DNA of 6,361 bases from NCBI GenBank assembly GCA_000434635.1, contig HF988092.1:5857-12217 (forward strand). Direction: 5' to 3'. Positions 1-6,312 of the stretch are shown here, in pieces. The position numbers and the translations under genes were made by a program. The first letter of the stretch is position 1; every line of letters begins with the position of its first letter. Under the pieces are notes generated by a model. It saw nothing but the letters and a program-made list of their open reading frames with translations, had not been told where the DNA came from and searched no databases. Source of the DNA: Firmicutes bacterium CAG:110. Its GTDB lineage: Bacteria > Bacillota > Clostridia > Oscillospirales > Oscillospiraceae.

Positions 1-22
1 GGGGAAGCGCCGCCGCTTCCCC
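1..22 (-). terminator. Probable operon terminator hairpin downstream of galK (cut at window edge)
   Basis: Bases 1-9 (GGGGAAGCG) and 14-22 (CGCTTCCCC) form a perfect 9-bp GC-rich stem with a 4-base loop, starting 26 bases after the galK stop. The U-run expected for minus-strand termination would lie left of base 1 and cannot be seen. A run of six T at 37-42 on the plus strand (six A before the hairpin on the minus strand) is consistent with a terminator that also works for a convergent gene from the left. Confidence 0.6.
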
Positions 23-48
23 GCCGGAATATCCGATTTTTTGCGCAC

Positions 49-1158
49 TCATTGAATTGTCAGCTTGTGGCAGTGACCCTCTCCCAGAACATGCTCGACG
101 CAGGTCTTGAAGCGTGCAAACCTGTCATTGGGGACAAACGCCAGCGCCGTACCGGCAAAGCCGCCGCCGTGGATACGGACAGCGCCCTCGCCCTCCAGCA
201 GCTGCTGGCACAGTGCGATGGTGAACGCCATATCCTGCTTCTGGATGTAGCCCGCCGGGGTCACGTTCTGCAGCAGCGTCCAGGACGCCATGCCGGAAGC
301 GTTGACGAGGTGCAGGAACGCGTCAAAGTCGCCGTCCTTCAGCGCGCGCACCTGGGACTTCACCCGGCGGTTCTCGTTGAAGAAGTGGATAGCTCTGAGC
401 ACTGCCCGGTCGCCGGTGACCTTGCGGACTTCAGCGATGTGCCTGTAGAACGCCGCCTCGTCCACATCGTGGAGGACTTCCTTACCGAAGAACGCCGCCA
501 CCGCCTTCATTTCCACGGGCATGGCCGCGTACTCGTCCGTCAGGTCGGCATGATCCGCACCGGAATCGATGGTGCAGAGGGTATAGCCGCTGTGGGCGAA
601 ATCGTAGTCTACCTTTTCCACAATGGGATTTTTCGGGTCGGTAAAATCAATGTACACCAGTCCGCCCACGCTGGAAGCCATCTGATCCATCAGGCCGGAG
701 GGCTTGCCGTAGTATACGTTTTCGGCGTACTGGCCGATCTGGGCAATTTCAATGGCGGAAACCGCGCCGCCCGCAAACAGGCCGTTCAGGATACGGCCGA
801 TCAGCACCTCAAAGGCCGCGGAGCTGGACAGGCCGGAGCCGGGCAGGACGGTAGACCTGACCTTGGCTTCAAAGCCGCTCAGCTTGTACCCCCGCCGGGC
901 AAACGCCGCCGCTACGCCGCGGATCAGCGCCGCCGTGGTGTTCTTCTCGGACTCTCTGGCCTCCAGATCGTTCAGGTCGATCTCCACAGGCTTGTAGCCC
1001 TCGGAATCCACGCGGATGATGTTCGTGCCGGTCAGGGTGACCTCCGCCGTGGTCTCCATGTCAACTGCCGCCGCCAGCACACAGCCGTGCTGATGGTCGG
1101 TGTGGTTGCCGCCGATCTCCGTGCGGCCGGGGGCGGAAAAATGATAGGTGTCAGCCAT
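49..1158 (-). CDS. galK: Galactokinase GalK (GHMP kinase family)
   Basis: This 369-residue cytoplasmic kinase phosphorylates galactose at C1 with ATP, the first committed Leloir step. GHMP family motifs are in order: the galactokinase signature GRTEIGGNHTDHQHG (11-25), the ATP loop LPGSGLSSSAAFEV (105-118), the likely catalytic Asp158 in SGLMDQMASS (154-163) and the C-terminal motif IHGGGFAGTALAFVP (329-343). It is slightly shorter than the classical enzyme of about 380-390 residues. The signature differs from the usual GEHTDY: Asn18 replaces the sugar-contacting Glu and His22 the aromatic residue. I recall this GGNHTDH form from other clostridial galactokinases, so it seems a clade trait. 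The ATG has GGAGGT 5 bases upstream and overlaps the galT stop by 8 bases (ATGGCTGA). It is the last gene before a hairpin at the window edge. Another sugar 1-kinase activity cannot be excluded, but galT and galE next to it make galactose the natural substrate. Confidence 0.94.
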   Translation of the reverse strand: MADTYHFSAPGRTEIGGNHTDHQHGCVLAAAVDMETTAEVTLTGTNIIRVDSEGYKPVEIDLNDLEARESEKNTTAALIRGVAAAFARRGYKLSGFEAKVRSTVLPGSGLSSSAAFEVLIGRILNGLFAGGAVSAIEIAQIGQYAENVYYGKPSGLMDQMASSVGGLVYIDFTDPKNPIVEKVDYDFAHSGYTLCTIDSGADHADLTDEYAAMPVEMKAVAAFFGKEVLHDVDEAAFYRHIAEVRKVTGDRAVLRAIHFFNENRRVKSQVRALKDGDFDAFLHLVNASGMASWTLLQNVTPAGYIQKQDMAFTIALCQQLLEGEGAVRIHGGGFAGTALAFVPNDRFARFKTCVEHVLGEGHCHKLTIQ

Positions 1159-2659
1159 TTTGAACCTCCGTCAAAAATCGTTTCAGGGCAGCTCTGCCCG
1201 ATTCGGTACACTTGTAAACGCCCGCGCACTCCAGAACCCGGGCAAACACCTGACCGATCTCATACTGAATGATCGCCTCGGCGTTTTCGGCATTGAATTC
1301 CGGATGACGCGCCATGAACGCATCCGCCCAGTCGGCGTGCTTGGAAAGCTCCTCGCTTACATGCAGGTTTTCCCCATTCAGCAGGGCTTCCCGCAGATCG
1401 GCCATTTCCTTTTTCAGTCTGCCGGGAAGAACGGCAAGACCCATGACCTCGATCAGGCCGATGTTCTCTTTTTTGATGTGGTGGAGTTCCTCGTGGGGGT
1501 GGTACAGCCCCATGGGATGCTCCTTCGTCGTCAGGTTGTTCCGCAGGACCAGATCCAGCTCATACCGCCCCTCCCGCATACGGGCGATGGGGGTGATGGT
1601 GTTGTGGGGCTCGCCGTCGGTCTCCGCGAAAACCATGGCCGCCGGGTCGCTGTAGGTGCGCCACTTGGCGAGGATCTTGCCCGCCAGATCACAGAGGTGG
1701 TCTTTGTTCTGAGAATTCAGGCGAAGCACCGTCATGGGGTATCTCACCACGCAGCAGTCCACGTCGTCAAAGCCGGGAACCTCGAAGCCAAACTCCTTCT
1801 CCGCCTTTTCCATGGGGAAGGTGTGGTGGCCGCCCTGAAAATGTTCGTGGGACAATATGCTGCCGCCCACAATGGGCAGGTCGGCGTTCGACCCAAGGAA
1901 ATAGTGTGGGAACTGCTCCACAAAGGAAAACAGCTTATCGAACACTCCCCGGTCAATGACCATGGGCGTGTGCCGGGCGTTCATGACGATGCAGTGCTCA
2001 TTATAATAAACGTAGGGCGAATACTGGAAGCCCCAGAGCTGGCCGTTCACCATTACCGGCATGACCCGTAGATTCTGCCGCGCCGGGTGGGAAATGGTTC
2101 CCGCATAGCCCACGTTTTCGGGGCAGAGCAGACACTTGGGGTAACCGGACGCCTTTTTCAGCTTCGCCGCCGCGATGTCCCGGGGGTCTTTCTCGGGCTT
2201 GGACAGGTTGATGGAGATCTCCAGCTTCCCGTATTTGGTCTCCGCCGTCCAGCGCTCGTCCTTCGCGATGCGGTCGCGGCGGATGTAGTTGCAGTCCTGA
2301 CTGAGGGTGTAGAAGTAGTCCGTCGCCGCCTTGGGAGACTGGGTATACCGCGACCGGAACTCCCGCACCACCTCCGACGGGCGGGGCGTCAGGAAGCCCA
2401 TGAGCTTCGTGTCGAACAGGTCGCGTTCGGCGATGGTATCCGCGATCATCCCCTGCTGGGCGGCGTAATCGCACAGCAGATTCAGGCACTCCGGGAAATC
2501 AAAGCGCTGCTCCTGCTTTTCGTAACTCTCCAACCGCAGTTCAGAAAGAAGGGTATTCCGTGCGAACGTCTCGTCCAGCGGGTGGAGAAGGCCGCAGTTT
2601 TTCGCGTAATCCAGCAGCGCATCCAGCGCCGCCCAAACAGTTTCAGTCGTCATAGCCAT
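1151..2659 (-). CDS. galT: UDP-glucose-hexose-1-phosphate uridylyltransferase GalT, type II
   Basis: This 502-residue enzyme transfers UMP from UDP-glucose to galactose-1-phosphate, giving UDP-galactose and glucose-1-phosphate. It is the long Bacillota form (type II), not the roughly 350-residue E. coli form. The active-site stretch SILSHEHFQGG (267-277) has His271, the likely nucleophile His273 and Gln275, matching HPHGQ of the classical enzyme. CLLCPENVGYAG (176-187) holds a CxxC pair and is a strong subfamily mark, as are SPYVYYNEHCIVMN (214-227) and EPHNTITPIAR (350-360). The frame is open upstream to 2734, but AAGGAG lies 7 bases before the ATG at 2659, and the family N-terminus begins about here. 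A second ATG two codons on (2653) is less well placed. The gene starts inside the end of galE (17-base overlap) and its stop lies inside galK (8-base overlap), so the three are likely translated in a coupled way. Confidence 0.95.
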   Translation of the reverse strand: MAMTTETVWAALDALLDYAKNCGLLHPLDETFARNTLLSELRLESYEKQEQRFDFPECLNLLCDYAAQQGMIADTIAERDLFDTKLMGFLTPRPSEVVREFRSRYTQSPKAATDYFYTLSQDCNYIRRDRIAKDERWTAETKYGKLEISINLSKPEKDPRDIAAAKLKKASGYPKCLLCPENVGYAGTISHPARQNLRVMPVMVNGQLWGFQYSPYVYYNEHCIVMNARHTPMVIDRGVFDKLFSFVEQFPHYFLGSNADLPIVGGSILSHEHFQGGHHTFPMEKAEKEFGFEVPGFDDVDCCVVRYPMTVLRLNSQNKDHLCDLAGKILAKWRTYSDPAAMVFAETDGEPHNTITPIARMREGRYELDLVLRNNLTTKEHPMGLYHPHEELHHIKKENIGLIEVMGLAVLPGRLKKEMADLREALLNGENLHVSEELSKHADWADAFMARHPEFNAENAEAIIQYEIGQVFARVLECAGVYKCTESGRAALKRFLTEVQNG

Positions 2660-3635
2660 GGGGATGCTCCTTGTGCCAGTTCCATGCGGAACCAATGATG
2701 GTCTCAATATCGTCATATTTCGGCTTCCAGCCAAGCACGGTCTTCGCCTTTTCGCTGGACGCCACCAGCTGCGCCGGGTCGCCCGCGCGGCGGGGGGCCA
2801 TCTCGCACTTGATGGGCTTGCCCACGACCTTTTCCGCCGTGTCGATGATCTCCTTCACCGTGAAGCCCACGCCATTGCCCAGATTGAAGACGTTGTTTTC
2901 CCCGCCGTTCATCAGGTACTCCGCCGCCAGAATGTGGGCGGAAGCAAGGTCAGTGACGTGGATGTAATCCCGGACGCAGGTGCCGTCCCGGGTGGGATAG
3001 TCGTCGCCGTAAATCGACACATGATCCCGCCGTCCGTTGGGTACCTGCAAAATAATGGGGATCAGGTGGGTCTCCGGGTCATGCGCCTCGCCGATCTTAC
3101 CGGACATATGCGCGCCGCAGGCGTTGAAGTAGCGCAGCGCCACAAACCGGATGCCGTGGGCAACGGACGCCCAGTAGAACATCCGCTCCATGGAGAGCTT
3201 CGTCTCGCCGTAGCAGTTCGTCGGGTGGGTGGGGTCGGTCTCCAGAATCGGCACATGCTCCGGCTCGCCGTAGGTCGCCGCCGTGGAGGAAAAGACGATG
3301 TACTTTACCCCATGCTCGATCATGGATTGCAGCATCGTCCGGGTTCCGCCCAGATTGTTATCGTAGTATTTCAGGGGATTGACCATACTCTCGCCCACCT
3401 GAGAATTCGCCGCGAAGTGGATGACCGCGTCGATCTTCTCGGAGGAAAACACATGGTCGCAGAATTCCTTACTGCGGATATCGCCCTGATAAAATCTGGC
3501 CTTCGGATGCACCGCCTTGCGAAAACCGGTTTCCAGATTATCGGCCACGACCACGTCGTAGCCGTTGTCAATGAGTTCATACACGGTGTGGCTGCCAATG
3601 TAGCCCGCGCCGCCAAGTACCAGAATCGTTTTCAT
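2643..3635 (-). CDS. galE: UDP-glucose 4-epimerase GalE
   Basis: This 330-residue cytoplasmic, NAD-dependent enzyme of the extended short-chain dehydrogenase family interconverts UDP-galactose and UDP-glucose in the Leloir pathway. The N-terminal Rossmann motif GGAGYIGS (8-15) binds NAD, and DNLETG (32-37) follows the second strand. The catalytic YxxxK is Tyr142-Lys146 in NCYGETK, with Thr118 in FSSTAATYGEP at the place of the catalytic Ser of E. coli GalE. ALRYFNACGA (166-175), VRDYIHVTDLA (221-231) and RRAGDPAQLVAS (282-293) are substrate-domain signatures. Length is normal. The ATG is preceded by AGAGG with an 8-base gap. It lies 67 bases after mglC behind a predicted own promoter and its last 17 bases overlap galT. 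Leu290 appears to align with the residue (Tyr299 in E. coli) that limits N-acetyl sugars, so it might also accept UDP-GlcNAc/GalNAc; that is inference. Confidence 0.96.
   Translation of the reverse strand: MKTILVLGGAGYIGSHTVYELIDNGYDVVVADNLETGFRKAVHPKARFYQGDIRSKEFCDHVFSSEKIDAVIHFAANSQVGESMVNPLKYYDNNLGGTRTMLQSMIEHGVKYIVFSSTAATYGEPEHVPILETDPTHPTNCYGETKLSMERMFYWASVAHGIRFVALRYFNACGAHMSGKIGEAHDPETHLIPIILQVPNGRRDHVSIYGDDYPTRDGTCVRDYIHVTDLASAHILAAEYLMNGGENNVFNLGNGVGFTVKEIIDTAEKVVGKPIKCEMAPRRAGDPAQLVASSEKAKTVLGWKPKYDDIETIIGSAWNWHKEHPHGYDD
2667..2672 (-). promoter_or_regulatory. Ribosome binding site of galT (decides the start)
   Basis: AAGGAG is read on the minus strand, 7 bases before the ATG at 2659-2657 and 13 bases before the alternative ATG at 2653-2651. 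It lies within the galE coding sequence. The spacing favours the first ATG and argues against the 25-codon longer reading from 2734. Confidence 0.75.
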
Positions 3636-3657
3636 TTATACTGCCTCTTTTCTCCAC

Positions 3658-3690
3658 AATAGCGGCAGATGACCTTCATCTGCCGCTATT
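3658..3690 (-). promoter_or_regulatory. Perfect 15-bp inverted repeat / stem-loop between mglC and galE
   Basis: The arms at 3658-3672 and 3676-3690 are exact reverse complements (minus strand AATAGCGGCAGATGA, loop AGG, then TCATCTGCCGCTATT). RNA from an upstream promoter would fold into a strong hairpin just after the mglC stop. There is no clear run of U after it (the minus strand continues GTGGAG), so it is a poor intrinsic terminator as it stands. It could be a leaky terminator, a 3'-end stabiliser or processing point for mglBAC mRNA, or, as DNA, a symmetrical operator over the -10 and start of the galE promoter. It does not cover the galE ribosome site (AGAGG, 3648-3644). Confidence 0.65.
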
Positions 3691-3716
3691 ATAATACATG
3701 GTTTACTTCTTGGCAA
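3681..3716 (-). promoter_or_regulatory. Predicted sigma-A/sigma-70 type promoter for galETK
   Basis: On the minus strand TTGCCA (3716-3711, 5 of 6 to consensus) and TATAAT (3693-3688, 6 of 6) are separated by exactly 17 bases. The predicted start is an A near 3681, giving a leader of about 46 bases before the galE ATG. The -35 lies inside the last mglC codons (Leu362-Ala363-Lys364). The last three bases of the -10 and the start point fall within the inverted repeat at 3658-3690. This would let galETK be transcribed apart from the transporter genes. The match is read by eye and AT-rich junctions can give chance hits, but the composition around it is GC-rich, which makes a chance match of this quality less likely. 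Confidence 0.6.
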
Positions 3717-4800
3717 GATATTTCCGCATATCCAGCGAGCAGGCCGCCAGGATGATGCCGCCCTTGATGATGTACTGCATGGAGGGGTCGATGCCCAGCA
3801 TGGACAGTGCCACGAAGATGATACGCAGCACGAACACGCCCAGCACAATGCCGCTGATCTTGCCGGTGCCGCCGACGAAGGAAACACCGCCGATGACGCA
3901 GGCCGCGATGGCGTCGCACTCGTAGTTAAGGCCCGCCGACTGGGTGATGGAGCTGATGCGGGCACCCTCAATGAAGCCCGTAACGCCGTACATCGCACCG
4001 GCGAGGGTGTGGACCATTACGGTCGTCCAGAACACGTTGACGCCGGAGACCTTGGCCGCGTCGGCGTTGGAGCCGACGGCGAACATGTTCTTGCCGAAAG
4101 CGGTCTTGTTCCAGATGAACCACATCAGCGCCACGAAAATCACGGCGTACAGCACGTACCACGGAATGGAGATCTTCGCACCGGAGCCGGTGGTGAACTG
4201 GATCATGGGTGCAGAGACCACGCTCTTATACTCCTGAGACAGGCCGGAAACGGGCTGGCCGTTGTTGCCGTTGAGCATGAAGAAGATCAGGATCAGGCCG
4301 TAAGTAATGAGCTGGGTGGCCAGCGTCACGATGAAGGGGTGCAGGCTGAACTTGGCTACGAAGAAGCCGTTCACCATACCGATCAGCGCGCCGATGGCGA
4401 CGACAATGAGAACCGTCAGCAGAATCCAACCCGGGGTAATGGCCGGGAGGTTGGAGAAAAGCTTCCGGGAGATGGTGCGATCCTGCAGCAGCGCGCCCGC
4501 GACGGCTGCGGTCAGGCCGACCACACGTCCGCCGGACAAGTCGGTACCGGTCAGGACGATGCAGCCCGCGATGCCCAGCGCCATGGGCAATGACGCCGCC
4601 ACAAGGGAAACGATGTTCGCGATGGAACCCGCGGACAGGAAGTTCTTATTCTTGATTGCCGTATAGACGATGAAAATGACCATCAGAATATACAGCGCGT
4701 TATTCAGAATGCCGTCCGACCAGAACCGGCGGCGATCCGCCTTGTCTAGCCTCTGGTATTCTTCACTCTTTCTCTGAAGCTGTTTGACTGGATTTGCCAT
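3703..4800 (-). CDS. mglC: Galactose/methyl-galactoside ABC importer, permease MglC
   Basis: This 365-residue integral membrane protein is the permease partner of MglA, family BPD_transp_2 (MglC/RbsC/XylH type), and normally acts as a homodimer. After a charged cytoplasmic N-terminus (1-30), hydrophobic segments are visible near 33-50, 60-83, 92-106, 124-148, 153-176, 212-230, 257-277, 296-332 and 343-355. The family hallmarks are present: TDLSGGRVVGL (86-96), the cytoplasmic coupling-loop stretch AVGSNADAAKVSGV (241-254), GGVSFVGGTG (304-313) and a C-terminal QYIIKGGIILAA (342-353). Residues 177-211 (NGNNGQPVSG onward) are a hydrophilic loop, probably on the outer face. It is somewhat longer than E. 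coli MglC as I recall it, mainly from the N-terminal extension and this loop. The ATG has AAGGAGG 7 bases upstream, overlapping the mglA stop. The last codons carry the -35 element of a predicted galE promoter. Sugar specificity is inferred from context. Confidence 0.92.
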   Translation of the reverse strand: MANPVKQLQRKSEEYQRLDKADRRRFWSDGILNNALYILMVIFIVYTAIKNKNFLSAGSIANIVSLVAASLPMALGIAGCIVLTGTDLSGGRVVGLTAAVAGALLQDRTISRKLFSNLPAITPGWILLTVLIVVAIGALIGMVNGFFVAKFSLHPFIVTLATQLITYGLILIFFMLNGNNGQPVSGLSQEYKSVVSAPMIQFTTGSGAKISIPWYVLYAVIFVALMWFIWNKTAFGKNMFAVGSNADAAKVSGVNVFWTTVMVHTLAGAMYGVTGFIEGARISSITQSAGLNYECDAIAACVIGGVSFVGGTGKISGIVLGVFVLRIIFVALSMLGIDPSMQYIIKGGIILAACSLDMRKYLAKK

Positions 4801-4807
4801 ACCGCTG

Positions 4808-4814
4808 CCTCCTT
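4808..4814 (-). promoter_or_regulatory. Ribosome binding site of mglC, overlapping the mglA stop
   Basis: AAGGAGG is read on the minus strand, 7 bases before the mglC ATG. Its first two bases are the last two of the mglA TAA stop (4815-4813). Ribosomes ending mglA therefore stop on the site, an arrangement typical of coupled translation and matched output of two subunits of one complex. Confidence 0.8.
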
Positions 4815-6312
4815 ATACATACTTCGCCGCAAGACGCATGATGTCTTCCTGCGTTGCTGTCTTTGCATCGACTTCACCGGCCAGCCGTCCGCCGGACATG
4901 ACGAGGATCCGGTCGCACACGCCCAGCAGCTCGGGCATTTCGGACGAAACCATGATGACCGTCTTGCCTTTGTTCGCCAGATCGAGGATCAGCTGGTAAA
5001 TCTCGTATTTCGCGCCGACGTCGATGCCGCGTGTCGGCTCGTCAAGCAGCAGCACGTCCGGCTCGGTGAGCAGCCAGCGGCCGATGATGACCTTCTGCTG
5101 GTTGCCGCCGGACAGGCTGCGGATCTTCGTCTCCTGGGTAGGCGTCTTGGTGTGCATGGCGTCGATGGACCACTGGGTGTCCTTCTTCATGGACTTGTCG
5201 CTGAGGACAAAGCCCGCCCGCTTGTGCCTGTCCAGACTGGAAATGACGGAATTTTCCCGGATGTCCAGGATTCCGAAAATACCCGTCGCCCGGCGCTCCT
5301 CGGTGAGCAGGGCAAAGTTGTTCTTGATGGACTGCCGGGGATTCAGGTTTTTGCACTCCTTGCCGTCCAGCAGAATGCGGCCGCTCTTGCGGGTGGCGAC
5401 GCCGAACATGGTTTCCAGCGTCTCCGTCCGGCCGCTGCCGTCCAGACCCGCAAGGCCCACAATCTCGCCCCGCCGTGCGGTGAAGGAAACGTCCCGCAGA
5501 TTGTTGTACAGCCCCGTCAGGTGCTCGACCTCCAGATAGACCTCGCCGGGCTTATTGGTCTTCGGGGGGAACTGGTTGCCAAGCTCACGGCCGACCATCA
5601 AACGGATGATGTCGTTCATCTCCAGCTCCGACGCCGGACGGGTCGCCACCAGCTGGCCGTCGCGCATGACGGTGATCTCGTCGGAGATACGCTTGATCTC
5701 CGCCATTTTATGGGAAATATAGATGATGCCCATGCCGCGGTCCCGGAGCATGTTGATGATCCTGAACAGGTGCTCAACCTCTTCCTCGGTCAGCGAGGAC
5801 GTGGGTTCATCAAATACGATGACTTTCGAGTGATAGGAGACAGCCTTTGCGATCTCCACCATTTGACGCTGGGAAACCGGCATCGTGCCCATGACCCGGT
5901 GGGGGTCGACGTCGATGCCGAGCTCTTCAAAAATCGCTTTGGTATCGCGAAGCATCTTGTGCTCGTCCACAATAAAGCCCGCGATCTTGGGATAGCGCCC
6001 GAGCCACAGGTTGTCCATGACAGTCCGCTTGAGCGCCTGATTCAGCTCCTGGTGAACCATGGCGACACCGTTGTTCAGCGCCTCCTTGGAGCTGGTGAAA
6101 TTGACCTCGCGGCCTTCCAGATAAATATGGCCGCTGTCCTTGCTGTAAATGCCGAACAGGCATTTCATCAGCGTGGATTTGCCGGCGCCGTTCTCGCCCA
6201 TCAGCGCGTGTACGGTGCCTGCCTTGACCTCCAGGCTGACATGATCCAGCGCTTTTACGCCGGGAAAAGTCTTTGTGATATCCGTCATCCGGAGCAGTAC
6301 GGTTTGCTCCAC
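4813..6312 (-). CDS. mglA: Galactose/methyl-galactoside ABC importer, ATP-binding protein MglA
   Basis: This 499-residue protein is the cytoplasmic ATPase of a sugar importer of the Mgl/Rbs/Xyl class, with two fused nucleotide-binding domains. Domain 1 shows Walker A GENGAGKST (39-47), Q-loop HQEL (87-90), a non-canonical signature VSQRQ (146-150), Walker B VIVFDEP (164-170) and the switch His201. Domain 2 shows a degenerate Walker A GLDGSGRTE (289-297, Arg in place of Lys), a canonical signature LSGGNQQK (400-407), Walker B ending LLLDEP (421-426) and VSSEMPE (455-461) without a switch His. The TEERRATGI, SLSGGNQQKVIIGRWLL and VSSEMPELLG stretches closely match what I recall of E. coli MglA, and the length is normal. 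The start is GTG, chosen because AAGGAGG lies 9 bases upstream and residues 8-35 form the usual N-terminal strand. It ends 12 bases before mglC and is presumably preceded by mglB outside the window. Substrate is inferred from the gal genes downstream; glucose or a methyl-galactoside is possible too. Confidence 0.93.
   Translation of the reverse strand: MEQTVLLRMTDITKTFPGVKALDHVSLEVKAGTVHALMGENGAGKSTLMKCLFGIYSKDSGHIYLEGREVNFTSSKEALNNGVAMVHQELNQALKRTVMDNLWLGRYPKIAGFIVDEHKMLRDTKAIFEELGIDVDPHRVMGTMPVSQRQMVEIAKAVSYHSKVIVFDEPTSSLTEEEVEHLFRIINMLRDRGMGIIYISHKMAEIKRISDEITVMRDGQLVATRPASELEMNDIIRLMVGRELGNQFPPKTNKPGEVYLEVEHLTGLYNNLRDVSFTARRGEIVGLAGLDGSGRTETLETMFGVATRKSGRILLDGKECKNLNPRQSIKNNFALLTEERRATGIFGILDIRENSVISSLDRHKRAGFVLSDKSMKKDTQWSIDAMHTKTPTQETKIRSLSGGNQQKVIIGRWLLTEPDVLLLDEPTRGIDVGAKYEIYQLILDLANKGKTVIMVSSEMPELLGVCDRILVMSGGRLAGEVDAKTATQEDIMRLAAKYV

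Noticed and set aside
25..42. A small plus-strand hairpin CGGA-ATA-TCCG followed by six T as a separate terminator
   Set aside because: The stem is only 4 bp, so on its own it is weak. The T-run is better seen as part of a bidirectional terminator region with the 9-bp hairpin at 1-22.
52..1272. A 406-codon plus-strand open frame opposite galK, and similar long plus-strand frames at 1148-2071, 2087-2698, 2658-3662, 4009-4593 and 5024-5539
   Set aside because: Each lies antisense to a well-supported gene, has low-complexity His/Arg/Gly/Val-rich content with no recognisable motif, and is explained by GC-rich codon use, which removes stops from the opposite strand.
2660..2734. A 25-codon longer N-terminus of galT
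   Set aside because: It would overlap galE by 92 bases, has no suitable ribosome site, and the added residues do not look like the family N-terminus. AAGGAG at 2672-2667 fits the ATG at 2659.
3690..3695. A TATAAT on the plus strand at the mglC-galE junction, suggesting a divergent promoter
   Set aside because: It arises from the self-complementary ATTATAAT. No TTGACA-like element lies 15-18 bases upstream on the plus strand, and no plus-strand gene follows.
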